From Streptomyces sp. NRRL S-455 (lineage in GTDB: Bacteria; Actinomycetota; Actinomycetes; Streptomycetales; Streptomycetaceae): 64,000 bases of DNA. Each line of letters opens with the position of its first letter. The stretch's first letter is position 1. This document shows, piece by piece, positions 9,423-18,772 of the stretch. The translations under genes and the position numbers were made by a program. The notes beneath the pieces are model-generated. The model worked only from the letters and a program-made list of their open reading frames with translations. It had not been told where the DNA came from and did not search any database. The DNA lies in NCBI RefSeq assembly GCF_000717875.1, contig NZ_JOCT01000001.1, positions 310,001-374,000 on the forward strand, given 5' to 3'.

Positions 9423-10718
9423 GTGTCTGACGAGACGGTGAAGAACGTTTTCGTGATCGGTCTCGACGAGGCCAACCTGCCGACCCTGCGGCAGGTGCCC
9501 GGGGCAGACCGGCTGCGTTTCCACCAGCTGCTGACCGTCGAGGAACTCCAGCTGGGCGAGGTGCATCTGCCCACGCTGTTCGACAAGGCCCGGAGCGTGC
9601 TGGACGCGTTCGACGGCAGCATCGACGCGATCGTCGGCTACTGGGACTTCCCGGTCAGCACCCTGGTCCCGATGCTGAGCGAGCGGTACGGCACCCGCAG
9701 CACCAGTCTGGAGTCGGTGGTCAAGTGCGAGCACAAGTACTGGAGCCGGCTGGAGCAGCAGAAGGCCACCGACCGGCACCCGGCCTTCGGCCGGGTCGAC
9801 CTGTCGGCCGAGCCGCCCCGCCCTCCCGAGGGCGTGACCTTCCCGATGTGGGTCAAGCCCGCACTCTCCTACTCGTCCGAACTCGCCTTCGGAGTCGATG
9901 ACGAGGAGGAGTTCCGCAAGGCCGTCACGGAGATCCGCGACGGTATCTCCCGCATCGGGCGCCCCTTCGAGCACATCCTCGAACGCATCGACCTGCCGCC
10001 GGAGATGGACGGCGTGGGCGGCCGGGTCTGTCTGGCGGAGGAGGCGATGTCCGGGGTCCAGGTCGCCGTGGAGGGCTACGTCCACCAGGGCGAGGTGACG
10101 GTCTACGGAGTCCTGGACTCCATCCAGTACCCGGACTCCCCCTGTTTCCTGCGCCATCAGTACCCCTCGACGCTGCCGCCCGCCGTCATCGCCCAGCTGC
10201 ACGACGTCAGCGAGCGCGTGATGCGGCAGATCGGCATGGACTCGGCCACCTTCAGCATCGAGTACTTCTACGACCCGCGGACGCAGGAGATCAACCTGCT
10301 GGAGATCAACCCCCGGCACTCCCAGTCGCACGCGGAGCTGTTCCAGTACGTCGACGGTGTCCCGAACCACCACTGCATGCTCAGCCTCGCCCTCGGCGAC
10401 GACCCGCGCATGCCGCACCGCGAGGGTCCGTACGCGATGGCGGCGAAGTGGTACCACCGCTGGTTCACGGACGGCGTGGTGCGCCGGGTTCCGGGGCCGG
10501 AGGAGATCGCCCGCATCGAGCGGGAGACACCCGGGGTGCGTATCGAAGTGGTCCCCGAGGAGGGCGACAGGCTCTCGGAGCTTCCCGGCCAGGACAGCTA
10601 CAGCTACGAGCTGGCGCACATCTACACCGGCGGGGCCGACGAGGAGGAGCTGCGGGAGAAGTTCGACCACTGTGTGGCCGCCCTGGGTCTCGCCTTCGAC
10701 GATGCCCCGCCGGAGTGA
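9423..10718 (+). CDS. ATP-grasp domain protein
   Basis: A 431-residue ATP-grasp enzyme. After an N-terminal pre-ATP-grasp region (about 1-130) the fold carries the Lys-binding strand (MWVKPALSYSSELAF) and a Glu-rich segment. The metal site is LLEINPRHSQSH, where Glu, Asn and Arg bind Mg-ATP. These enzymes join a carboxylate to an amine or thiol through an acyl-phosphate. The GTG start has a very strong GGAAGGAGAG 2-3 bases upstream. It is 40 bp ahead of the CocE/NonD hydrolase on the same strand, which suggests one makes an amide and the other trims or transfers it. The substrate is not recognisable. Confidence 0.85.
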   Translation: MSDETVKNVFVIGLDEANLPTLRQVPGADRLRFHQLLTVEELQLGEVHLPTLFDKARSVLDAFDGSIDAIVGYWDFPVSTLVPMLSERYGTRSTSLESVVKCEHKYWSRLEQQKATDRHPAFGRVDLSAEPPRPPEGVTFPMWVKPALSYSSELAFGVDDEEEFRKAVTEIRDGISRIGRPFEHILERIDLPPEMDGVGGRVCLAEEAMSGVQVAVEGYVHQGEVTVYGVLDSIQYPDSPCFLRHQYPSTLPPAVIAQLHDVSERVMRQIGMDSATFSIEYFYDPRTQEINLLEINPRHSQSHAELFQYVDGVPNHHCMLSLALGDDPRMPHREGPYAMAAKWYHRWFTDGVVRRVPGPEEIARIERETPGVRIEVVPEEGDRLSELPGQDSYSYELAHIYTGGADEEELREKFDHCVAALGLAFDDAPPE

Positions 10719-10758
10719 CAGCCCGCCGCAGTGAAGGCCCCACGAGAGTAAGGAGCAC

Positions 10759-12810
10759 GTGGGTTCCATGCGTTACGTGACCAACCTGCCGTACGAGACG
10801 AAGGAAGAAGAGCACGTCACGATCCCGATGTCCGACGGGGTCCGGCTCTCCGCGCACATCTGGCGGCCGACCTCCTCGGACCAGGAGCCGGTGCCCGCGG
10901 TGCTGGAGTACATCCCGTACCGCAAGCGCGACCTGACGGCCGTACGCGACTCGATCCACCACCCGTACCTCGCGGGGCACGGCTACGCCTGCGTCCGTGT
11001 CGACCTGCGCGGCACCGGCGACTCGGAGGGTGTGCTGCGGGACGAGTACCTGGAACGGGAGCAGGCCGACGCCGAGGAGGTGCTGGCCTGGCTGGCCGAA
11101 CAGCCCTGGTGCGACGGTGGCACCGGCATGATGGGCATCTCCTGGGGGGCGTTCGCGGCGCTCCAGGTGGCGGCCCGGCGGCCGCCGAGCCTGAAGGCCA
11201 TCGCCATCGCGTCCTTCACCGACGACCGGCACGCCGACGACATGCACTACATGGGCGGCGCCCTGCTGTCGGACAACCTGGCCGAGGCGGGCACCATGTT
11301 CGCCTACGCCACCTGCCCGCCCGACCCGGCCGTGGTCGGCGACCGCTGGCGCGAGATGTGGCACGAGCGGCTGGAGAACACGGAACCATGGGTGCTGGAC
11401 TGGCTGCGCCACCAGCGCCGCGACGACTACTGGCGGCACGCCTCGGTGTGCGAGGACTACGCGAGTGTGAGCTGCCCGGTCCTGGCCTCCAGCGGCTGGG
11501 CGGACGGCTACTCCAACGCCGTCACCCGGCTGCTCGGCAACCTGGACGTGCCGCGCAAGGGCTTGATCGGCCCGTGGTCGCACAAGTTCCCGCACCTCGG
11601 GGAGCCCGGCCCGGCCATCGGCTACCTCCAGGAGCTCGTGCGGTGGTGGGACCACTGGCTCAAGGGCGTCGACAACGGCGTCATGGACGGCCCCATGCTG
11701 CGCACGTGGATGCAGGACAGCGTCCCGCCCTCCACCGCGTACGAGGAGCGGCCGGGACGCTGGGTCGGCGAGCCGGACTGGCCCTCCCCGCACATCCGGC
11801 AGGTCGTGCACCCGCTCACCCGGCACACCATCGAGCCTCCGCGGGAGACGCCGGGCGAGCGGGAGACACCCGGCGGTGCCGCGCTGACCGTGCAGTCCCC
11901 GCTCTCCGTCGGCCAGTTCGCGGGCAAGTGGGCGTCCTACAACGCGCCCCCGGACCTGCCGTACGACCAGCGCGAGGAGGACGGCGGTTCCCTGGTCTTC
12001 GACACCGAGCCCCTGACCGAGCAGGTGGAGATCCTCGGCTCCCCGACCGTGGAACTCGACCTGTCGGTCAGCGAACCGGTCGCCATGGTGGCCGCGCGGC
12101 TGTCCGACGTGGCCCCCGACGGCGCCGCGACCCGCGTCTCCTACGGCATTCTCAACCTCACCCGCCGCGACAGCACGGAGTCCCCCGAGCCGCTGGAGCC
12201 GGGCCGTCGCTACCGGGCCACCATCCCGCTGAACGGGCTGGCGCAGGCGTTCCCGCCCGGCCATCGCATCCGGCTCTCCCTCTCCACGTCCTACTGGCCG
12301 CTGGCCTGGCCCCCGCCGAAGCCCGCCCTGCTGAGCGTCCACGAGCACTCCAGCACGCTCACCCTGCCGGTGCGGCCGGTCGACGAACCCGACGAGGTGC
12401 CGTCGTCCCCCTTCGGCGAACCCGAGGGCACTCCCCCGCTCGCCACGAGCCAGGTGACGCCCCCCGAGGCGCGCTGGGAGGTCAAGCGGGACCTGGTGGG
12501 CTACCGGTCGGAACTGGACATCGTGAAGGACCGGGGCAGGGTCCGCTTCGAGGACATCGGCGTCGAGGCCGGGCTCCGCGCCGAGGAGCGCTACACGGCG
12601 GTCGCCGACGACTTCACCTCGGCGAGCGGCGAGTCCACCTGGACCATGACGTTCCAGCGGGACGACTGGGACGTACGGGTGGTGACGGACACCCGGCTGA
12701 GCTGCGACGAGACGGACTTCTTCGTGGACGCGACCCTCGACGCGTACGAGGCGGGCCGCCGGGTGTTCTCCCGCACCTGGAACGAGAAGGTGCCCCGCGA
12801 CCTGCTGTAG
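10759..12810 (+). CDS. CocE/NonD-family hydrolase (X-Pro peptidase type)
   Basis: A 683-residue serine hydrolase with the layout of cocaine esterase and Xaa-Pro dipeptidyl-peptidase. It has an N-terminal alpha/beta hydrolase and a C-terminal jelly-roll domain from about residue 400. The triad is readable as Ser128 in GISWG, Asp249 in GWADGY and His275 in PWSHK. Length and spacing fit the family. The GTG at 10759 has AAGGAG three bases upstream, and an ATG at 10768 is an alternative. No signal peptide is seen, so it is cytosolic, together with its ATP-grasp neighbour. A long extra C-terminal region is rich in acidic residues. Confidence 0.9.
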   Translation: MGSMRYVTNLPYETKEEEHVTIPMSDGVRLSAHIWRPTSSDQEPVPAVLEYIPYRKRDLTAVRDSIHHPYLAGHGYACVRVDLRGTGDSEGVLRDEYLEREQADAEEVLAWLAEQPWCDGGTGMMGISWGAFAALQVAARRPPSLKAIAIASFTDDRHADDMHYMGGALLSDNLAEAGTMFAYATCPPDPAVVGDRWREMWHERLENTEPWVLDWLRHQRRDDYWRHASVCEDYASVSCPVLASSGWADGYSNAVTRLLGNLDVPRKGLIGPWSHKFPHLGEPGPAIGYLQELVRWWDHWLKGVDNGVMDGPMLRTWMQDSVPPSTAYEERPGRWVGEPDWPSPHIRQVVHPLTRHTIEPPRETPGERETPGGAALTVQSPLSVGQFAGKWASYNAPPDLPYDQREEDGGSLVFDTEPLTEQVEILGSPTVELDLSVSEPVAMVAARLSDVAPDGAATRVSYGILNLTRRDSTESPEPLEPGRRYRATIPLNGLAQAFPPGHRIRLSLSTSYWPLAWPPPKPALLSVHEHSSTLTLPVRPVDEPDEVPSSPFGEPEGTPPLATSQVTPPEARWEVKRDLVGYRSELDIVKDRGRVRFEDIGVEAGLRAEERYTAVADDFTSASGESTWTMTFQRDDWDVRVVTDTRLSCDETDFFVDATLDAYEAGRRVFSRTWNEKVPRDLL

Positions 12811-12844
12811 GACGCGTGCAGGCGAGCTGTCGCGGTTCGCCGGG

Positions 12845-12893
12845 GGCCGCGTCGCCGCCGGGGGCACCACCGGGCCCCGGCGGCGACGCGGCC
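12845..12893 (+). terminator. perfect 19-bp terminator stem
   Basis: The arms 12845-12863 and 12875-12893 are exact reverse complements with an 11-base loop, followed by CTTCTCC. The element is 35 bp after the CocE gene and closes the ATP-grasp/CocE operon. Confidence 0.8.
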
Positions 12894-13165
12894 CTTCTCC
12901 GTGTTCATGTCAGGCACGGCGCACGACTGCGGTGACACCCGGGGCGCATACGGAACTCGGATCGCTCTGTGCACGGAAAAACAAGAGGAAACCGGGGGCA
13001 TGAGGAATTCGCGATCCACTCGACGCCCCTCCGTGCATCCGTGCGCCCCTGTGGAGAAAGGATTCGGCGAGACGCCACCGGATTCCATGGGCAGGACTGA
13101 GACGACCGTCAAGTCGGTGCAACCGCACCACTATTCCGTGTACCAACCGAAGCAGGTGGTATTCG

Positions 13166-14650
13166 ATGAGCGGCTCCGTTCCCGGCCCAGCTCGAGATTG
13201 GACAGTGGGCACTGCTCCAGGCATATTCCCATTCCTCGGCCACGGAATCGATTTGGCCCGTCGTCCGCTGGATTTTCTGGAATCTCTGCCCGCGCACGGG
13301 GACCTGGTCGAAATACGCCTGGGTCCGCAGCGTGCCTGGATGGCCTGTCACCCGGACCTGGTCGCCCAGGTGCTCGGCGACCCGGGCACCTTCGACAAGG
13401 GCGGCCCGCTCTACGACAGGTTGCGGATCCTGCTGGGCGACGGCGTCGGCACCTGCCGCCACCAGGATCACCGGCGACAGCGCAGGCTGCTGCAACCCGG
13501 ATTCCGCAAGACCCGCGTCGCCGACCAGGTGCGACTGATGGGCGAGGAAGTGGAGTCGGTGTGCCGGACGTGGCGGGACGGGCAGGCGGTCGACATCAGC
13601 GCGGCCATGCTGGACCTGTCGACCCGCGTGATCTGCCGCGTCCTCTTCTCCGACTCGCTCGACGCCGCGACCGCCGTCGAGATGCGCAAGTGCCTGGCCA
13701 CCGTGATGCGCGGCATGTTCGTCCGCACGGTGATGCCGGTCGACGCCCTGTTCCGTCTCCCCACACCGGCGAACCGGCGCTACCGGCACGCTTCCGGCCG
13801 CCTGCGCGCGATCGTCGACGCGGCTGTCGCCGAGCGCCGGCGAGGCACTGCCCGGGCCGGCCGGGACGACCTGCTGGGGACGCTGCTGGCGGCCGCGCGG
13901 GGTGACGGCGGGGACGCGGCGATCACCGATCAGGAAGTCCACGGCCAGGTGATCACGCTGATGTTCGCCGGCGCCGAGAGCACCGCCCTGTGCCTCTCCT
14001 CCGCCTTGGACCTCGTGGGACGGCATCCCGAGGAGGAGCGTCGCCTGCACTCCGAGGTCGACGCCGTGCTCGCTTCCGGACGCCCGCCCGGCCGCGACGA
14101 GCTGCCGCTCCTCGCCCACACGCGGCGCGTCCTCACCGAGACCCTTCGCCACCGCCCGCCCGGATGGCTGTTCACCCGTGCCACCACGAAGGAGACGGAG
14201 CTCGCCGGGCACCGTCTCCCGCGGGGCGCCACCGTCATGTTCAGTCCGTACCTGCTGCACCACGACCCCGCCCTGTTCCCCGACCCCGGCCGTTTCCTCC
14301 CCGACCGCTGGCTGCCCGGGCGGGCCGACGCGGTGCGCCCCGGAGCGATGATCCCGTTCGGGGCGGGCCGCCGGAAATGCCTCGGGGAGACACTCGCCAT
14401 GGCGGAGGCCACGGTGGCGGTGGCGTTCATCGCCCGCCACTGGCGACTGCGCCCTCTGCCCGGCCGCCAGGAACGGCTGCGTCCCGCAGCCTCGTTGGGG
14501 CCGAGGGGACTGGTGATGGCCTGCGAAACGCGAGCGCGGCGGTCGGCGGGCACATCCTCTCCAGCGGATTCTTTCCCGGCCCGGGCGGCTGCCGTACCCG
14601 TCATCCACAACTCCCGAACGGCAGGTGGCAACGATGTACACGACGCATGA
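13166..14650 (+). CDS. cytochrome P450 of the terpene locus
   Basis: A 494-residue class I-type bacterial P450. It has the I-helix oxygen motif AGAEST, the K-helix ExxR as ETLR, and the haem-binding loop FGAGRRKCLGE with Cys405 as the thiolate ligand. The N-terminus (Phe-Leu-Gly-His-Gly) resembles P450s that oxidise sesquiterpenes next to their synthase, such as the CYP170 type. The ATG at 13166 follows AGGTGG. Its last 17 bases overlap the terpene synthase start, so the two proteins are probably translationally coupled. The expected role is oxidation of the terpene made by the next gene. The first 40 or so codons are less GC-rich than the rest. Confidence 0.93.
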   Translation: MSGSVPGPARDWTVGTAPGIFPFLGHGIDLARRPLDFLESLPAHGDLVEIRLGPQRAWMACHPDLVAQVLGDPGTFDKGGPLYDRLRILLGDGVGTCRHQDHRRQRRLLQPGFRKTRVADQVRLMGEEVESVCRTWRDGQAVDISAAMLDLSTRVICRVLFSDSLDAATAVEMRKCLATVMRGMFVRTVMPVDALFRLPTPANRRYRHASGRLRAIVDAAVAERRRGTARAGRDDLLGTLLAAARGDGGDAAITDQEVHGQVITLMFAGAESTALCLSSALDLVGRHPEEERRLHSEVDAVLASGRPPGRDELPLLAHTRRVLTETLRHRPPGWLFTRATTKETELAGHRLPRGATVMFSPYLLHHDPALFPDPGRFLPDRWLPGRADAVRPGAMIPFGAGRRKCLGETLAMAEATVAVAFIARHWRLRPLPGRQERLRPAASLGPRGLVMACETRARRSAGTSSPADSFPARAAAVPVIHNSRTAGGNDVHDA

Positions 14651-15641
14651 GGACATCACGCTCGTCACGCGGGACGGAATTCCGGCAGCCGGTCTGGCGG
14701 AACTGATCGACGCGAACCTCTACATGCCGTTCCCGTACGAGTGCCATCCCGGCGCGGCCGAAGCGGCGGCAGGCGTCGAGAAATGGCTGCGTACCTGGGG
14801 GCTGACCGATGACCCGGCAGTGGCGGCCATGATCTCCCGCACCCGCCCCGCCGAACTCGCGGCCTGCAACGGTCCGGCCATGGATTCCGGGCTCCTCCAG
14901 ATAGCCGCCAACCAGATCGCCTACCAGTTCGTCTTCGACGACCGGGCGGAGGACCTCGGCCGGCGCTCGCCCGGCCTGCTGCTGCCGATGCTGTCCGAGA
15001 GCGTCGCGATCCTGCGGGACGGCGAACCGCCCACCACCCCGCTCGGGGCGGCCCTGACCGACCTCCACCGTCAGGTCCAGGAGCGGTGCACACCGGCTCA
15101 GGCAGCACGATGGGCCTGGAACAGCCGTGAGTACGTGCACGGCCTGCTCTACGAAGCGGTGGCCCAGGCCCGTCCCGTCCCGGTGGGAAGCGGGCTGTGC
15201 CGGTCCATACGCTCCCTCATCGCGGGCGTCGAGCCGTTCTACCCACTGTGCGAGGCCGCGCAGCCGTGCGAACTGCCCCCGGACGAGCTCCACCACCCCG
15301 TGATGCGACGCCTGAGCCGGTTGTCGGCCGATGCGGCGGTCTGGATACCCGACCTCTACTCCGCGGTGAAGGAACAGCGGGAGGGCGGCACGATCAACCT
15401 GGCCCTCGCCTACCAGCGGTCCCACCGGTGTTCCCTTCCGGCGGCCGTCTCACTGGCCGTACGGCACATCAACCGCACGATCCGCGAGTTCGAGGAGCTC
15501 TACGGTGAGATCCGGCCGGAGTTGAGCCCGTCCGGCGTCGGCTATGTGGAGGGCATGGCCGGCTGGATCCGCGGCTGCTACTTCTGGTCCCGGACCGTGC
15601 CCCGGTACGCGGACACGAGGGCGGTACCCGCAGGGATCTGA
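14634..15641 (+). CDS. terpene synthase, class I
   Basis: A 335-residue bacterial class I terpene cyclase of the usual sesquiterpene-synthase size. The aspartate-rich motif is DDRAE (102-106) and the NSE-type triad is DLYSAVKE (240-247), where Pro-Asp replaces the usual Asn-Asp at the start. The closing Arg-Tyr pair is in SRTVPRY. These residues bind the Mg-diphosphate of farnesyl or geranyl diphosphate. The ATG at 14634 follows AGGTGG and overlaps the P450 3' end. It lacks the doubled domain of geosmin synthase and does not look like methylisoborneol synthase. The product cannot be predicted by reading alone. Confidence 0.92.
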   Translation: MYTTHEDITLVTRDGIPAAGLAELIDANLYMPFPYECHPGAAEAAAGVEKWLRTWGLTDDPAVAAMISRTRPAELAACNGPAMDSGLLQIAANQIAYQFVFDDRAEDLGRRSPGLLLPMLSESVAILRDGEPPTTPLGAALTDLHRQVQERCTPAQAARWAWNSREYVHGLLYEAVAQARPVPVGSGLCRSIRSLIAGVEPFYPLCEAAQPCELPPDELHHPVMRRLSRLSADAAVWIPDLYSAVKEQREGGTINLALAYQRSHRCSLPAAVSLAVRHINRTIREFEELYGEIRPELSPSGVGYVEGMAGWIRGCYFWSRTVPRYADTRAVPAGI

Positions 15642-15724
15642 CCGTGCGCCGGACCGGTCACCTTCACCACAGGCTTCCCGAATGGGGCGGAAACAGAGCA
15701 GGCTACCCGAAAGGAGGAGACCTG

Positions 15725-15949
15725 ATGCGCCCCCGCGGGAAATTCACCCTCCCTGTCGACCTCCTGTTCCGACCCGGCCAAGGGGCGCGCACGAGGGCGT
15801 ACGCTCGCCCCGTCCGGCGGGGAGCAACGACAGGAAGCGGTAGACCACATGACCCATGGGCTGCGGCAACCGATCGCCGAACACCGGCCTCTGCTCGAAC
15901 GCGACGTGGAACTGAAGGCCATCGACCGCGCGATGGCGGGGCTGCGTGA
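15725..15949 (+). CDS. possible small ORF with a very strong ribosome binding site
   Basis: A 74-codon frame starting at ATG 15725, seven bases after AAAGGAGGAGA, one of the best Shine-Dalgarno sequences in the window. It ends inside the LAL gene in another frame. The product is Arg-rich, has no recognisable domain, and from about residue 40 is simply the alternate frame of the LAL gene. It may be an upstream ORF that couples or restrains LAL translation, or the ribosome site may be a chance match. Confidence 0.25.
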   Translation: MRPRGKFTLPVDLLFRPGQGARTRAYARPVRRGATTGSGRPHDPWAAATDRRTPASARTRRGTEGHRPRDGGAA

Positions 15950-18758
15950 CGCCGCCGACGGCGTGCGGCGGGCACCGCGCGGTGGGCTGCTCGCCTTCAC
16001 GGGCGAGGCCGGGCTGGGCAAGACGACACTCATCGCGGCGGCGCGCGCCCGCGCCGCCGCACTGGGGTTCACGGTGTTCTCGGGCAAGGGCGGTGAGACC
16101 GAGCAGGGACTGGCGTTCCGCGTCGTCCGCCAGATCATGCAGCCCGTCCTGGCCGCGATGAGCGAGACCGAGCGCCGGGACTTCCTGGGCAGTTGGTACG
16201 ACATCGTCGGCGCCGCGCTGGGTCTGGAGGCGACGGACACCGCTCGGATGCCGGACCCGACCGGAGTGCGCGACGGCCTGGACTGGGTCATGACACGCCT
16301 GACGATGATGAACGCGCCCGTCGTGCTCCTCCTGGACGACCTGCACTGGGCCGACACCGAATCCCTCGACTGGCTCGCCTCCTTCGCACCCCGGGTCGCG
16401 GACCTCCCGCTGCTGACCGTCGTGGGCTACCGGCCGGACGAACTCCCGCCCGACGCGACGTCCTTCCGCACGCTCGTCGAACGCCATGAGCAGCGCCCCC
16501 ACAAGCTGTCTCCGCTCGGCGCGGCCGCCGTGGCGCGGATCATCAGGGACGAGGTGGGTGAGGAAGCCGAGGACGAGTTCTGCGGAGAGTGCTGGACGGT
16601 CACCGGCGGGAGCCCCTTCGAGACCGTCGAACTGGCCATCAGACTCCGCGAGCAGCATGTGAGGGGCACTCAGGACGATCTGCCCGTGATGCGGGGCCTC
16701 GCCGCGGCGGTCAAGGGCCCGGGCCTGATCGAGCGTCTCAAACGGCTCGGACCGAGCACGGTCCGCTTCGCGTGGGCCGGTGCTGTCCTGGGCGAGCCGT
16801 TCTCCCCGGAGGCGGCCGCCGACCTCGCGGTGGTCGGCGACGCGGAGGCCGCCGAAGCGACCGAGAAGCTGCGCGCCTGCCGCATCCTCGCGACCACCGA
16901 CGAGCCCGCGGGAGACCTGGAGTTCGTCCATCCGCTGATCGCCACGACGATCTATCACGACATCCCCTCGGGCCTGCGCGTCGGCATGCACGACGCGGCC
17001 GCCCATGCCGCCCAGGTGGTCGGGGCCGACCCCACCGCGGCCGCCCGGCACCTGCTGGAGGTGCCCTGCGACGGCCGGCCCGAGACGGTCGCGTGCCTGC
17101 GTGCCGCCGCGCGTGAGTACCTTCGCGCGGGGGCACCGGAGGCCGCCCGCCGCGTGCTGACCCGGGCGTTGCGGGAACCGCCCCCCGCCGGAGACCGTGC
17201 CGCCCTGCTCCACGAGCTGGCCTGCTCGACCTTCCTGATCGACCCCACGGCCACGGTCAGCCATCTACAGGAGGCGCTGAAGGAACGCGGACTCGATCCT
17301 GAGCTGCGCGCCTCCATGGTCTACCGGCTGACCCAGGCGCTGGCCCACACCGACCGGCTGACCGAGGCGGCGACCGTGGCGGCCGACGAGGCGCGGCGCG
17401 CCACCAACCCGCGCGTCAGGCTGCGCATGCAAGCGGATCACTTCGTATGGAGCGCGTTCCGCACCGACGAGCCGGACTCGTCCGCCCGCTCGCGCCGGCT
17501 CGCACGGCTGGCCGCGAAGCTGACCGGGCGAGGGCTGGAGGAGCGCTACATCCTCGGTCTGCGGGCGTGGGACGCCCTCGTGCGCGGCGAGCCACGGCGG
17601 ACCGCCCTCGGGTATGCCGGTGAGGCCTTGCGCGGAGGGATGAGCTGGGCCGACGAGAACCGCGGCTTCGAGGTGCCCGTCGCCGTCGCCCTGCTGTTCA
17701 TGTACTGCGACCAGCCGCGGCGCGCCGAGGAACTGTTCGCCGAGGGGATGGCCGAGTGCGAGCACCGGGGATGGCGCGGCTCCCATCTGGCGCAGGGCCG
17801 GACGCTCCTCGGCTACATCCGCTACCGCCGTGGCTGCCTGCCGGAGGCTGAGAAACTCGTCCGGGCGGGGCTCGACACCGCCGAGCGGGTCGAAGGAGCG
17901 GTGCCCGCCCAGTTGTTCGCCATCGGCATCCTCATCCAGATCCTGCTGGCCCGCGGGCAGACCGCCGAGGCGCGCCGGCTCGCCGACACCTACCACTACG
18001 GCGACGTGGTCCCCAACGCCGTCATCTTTCCCGATCCGCGCACGGTGTACGCCGAACTGCTCCTGGCGGAGGGGCGACTCGCCCAGGCGGCGCGTCTGCT
18101 GTCCGACGTCGGCGACTGGCTCCAGGCGCGGGACTGGCACAACCCGGCGTGGTGTCCCTGGCAGTTGGGGCTGGCCTCGGCGCTCGCCCGCACCGATCCC
18201 GGCCAGGCGGTCCGCCATGCCCAGGACGCCGTGGAGCGGGCCCGGGACTTCGGGGCGGCGTCCGCGATCGGCCAGGCGCTGCGCGTGCAGGCGGAGGTGA
18301 CGGGTGGGCAGGCGGCGCTCGATCTGCACACGCAGGCCGTCGACCATCTGGAGCGGTCGCCCGCCGCGTACGAACTGGCCCGTGCCCTGGTGGGCCATGG
18401 CGCAGCGCTGGTTCGCTGCGGCCGGCTGCAGGACGCCGCGGACCGGCTCTACCAGGGGCTGGAGGGGGCGGTGCACTGCGGAGCCGCGGGGCTGGCCGAC
18501 CGGGCCCGGCGCGAGCTCTCCGCCGCGGGACTGCGCCCGCTGCCCCTTCGCTACGCGCCGACGGACATGCTGACGGCGCAGGAACGCAGAGCCGCCGAGA
18601 TGACGGCCCTGGGACACCCGCCGTCGGTGGTCGTGGAGGACCTGCGGCTCACCGAGCAGGGCGTGCGGCATCTGCTGTCCTCCGTGTACCGGAAGCTCGG
18701 CACGGACGCGTCCGGCCTCTCCGACGCCCTGTCGAGGGGCCCCCGGCACGAGCCGTAG
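15849..18758 (+). CDS. LAL-type LuxR regulator
   Basis: A 969-residue large ATP-binding LuxR-family regulator. Residues 20-250 form an AAA/STAND ATPase, with Walker A GEAGLGKTT (52-60) and Walker B LLLDDLHWAD (from 160). The middle 400-880 is a helical TPR-like region. The last 55 residues hold the LuxR helix-turn-helix with the expected Leu-Thr-x-x-Glu start. The ATG at 15849 gives the normal LAL N-terminus (LLERDVEL). It lies 207 bp behind the terpene synthase on the same strand and faces the MFS exporter, so it is a good candidate for the local activator of the terpenoid genes. The HTH is somewhat diverged in its second helix. Confidence 0.92.
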   Translation: MTHGLRQPIAEHRPLLERDVELKAIDRAMAGLRDAADGVRRAPRGGLLAFTGEAGLGKTTLIAAARARAAALGFTVFSGKGGETEQGLAFRVVRQIMQPVLAAMSETERRDFLGSWYDIVGAALGLEATDTARMPDPTGVRDGLDWVMTRLTMMNAPVVLLLDDLHWADTESLDWLASFAPRVADLPLLTVVGYRPDELPPDATSFRTLVERHEQRPHKLSPLGAAAVARIIRDEVGEEAEDEFCGECWTVTGGSPFETVELAIRLREQHVRGTQDDLPVMRGLAAAVKGPGLIERLKRLGPSTVRFAWAGAVLGEPFSPEAAADLAVVGDAEAAEATEKLRACRILATTDEPAGDLEFVHPLIATTIYHDIPSGLRVGMHDAAAHAAQVVGADPTAAARHLLEVPCDGRPETVACLRAAAREYLRAGAPEAARRVLTRALREPPPAGDRAALLHELACSTFLIDPTATVSHLQEALKERGLDPELRASMVYRLTQALAHTDRLTEAATVAADEARRATNPRVRLRMQADHFVWSAFRTDEPDSSARSRRLARLAAKLTGRGLEERYILGLRAWDALVRGEPRRTALGYAGEALRGGMSWADENRGFEVPVAVALLFMYCDQPRRAEELFAEGMAECEHRGWRGSHLAQGRTLLGYIRYRRGCLPEAEKLVRAGLDTAERVEGAVPAQLFAIGILIQILLARGQTAEARRLADTYHYGDVVPNAVIFPDPRTVYAELLLAEGRLAQAARLLSDVGDWLQARDWHNPAWCPWQLGLASALARTDPGQAVRHAQDAVERARDFGAASAIGQALRVQAEVTGGQAALDLHTQAVDHLERSPAAYELARALVGHGAALVRCGRLQDAADRLYQGLEGAVHCGAAGLADRARRELSAAGLRPLPLRYAPTDMLTAQERRAAEMTALGHPPSVVVEDLRLTEQGVRHLLSSVYRKLGTDASGLSDALSRGPRHEP

Positions 18759-18772
18759 TCCGTGCGCGGGGC

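Noticed and set aside
11109..12935. Plus-strand frame inside the CocE gene
   Set aside because: It is the +1 shadow of the CocE gene. The real frame carries the catalytic triad.
12901..13165. Possible small protein gene before the P450, with an ATG near 12999 preceded by AGAGGAAA
   Set aside because: The frame runs into the P450 start in another frame, codon usage is not typical, and nothing is recognisable. It is more likely leader and promoter DNA.
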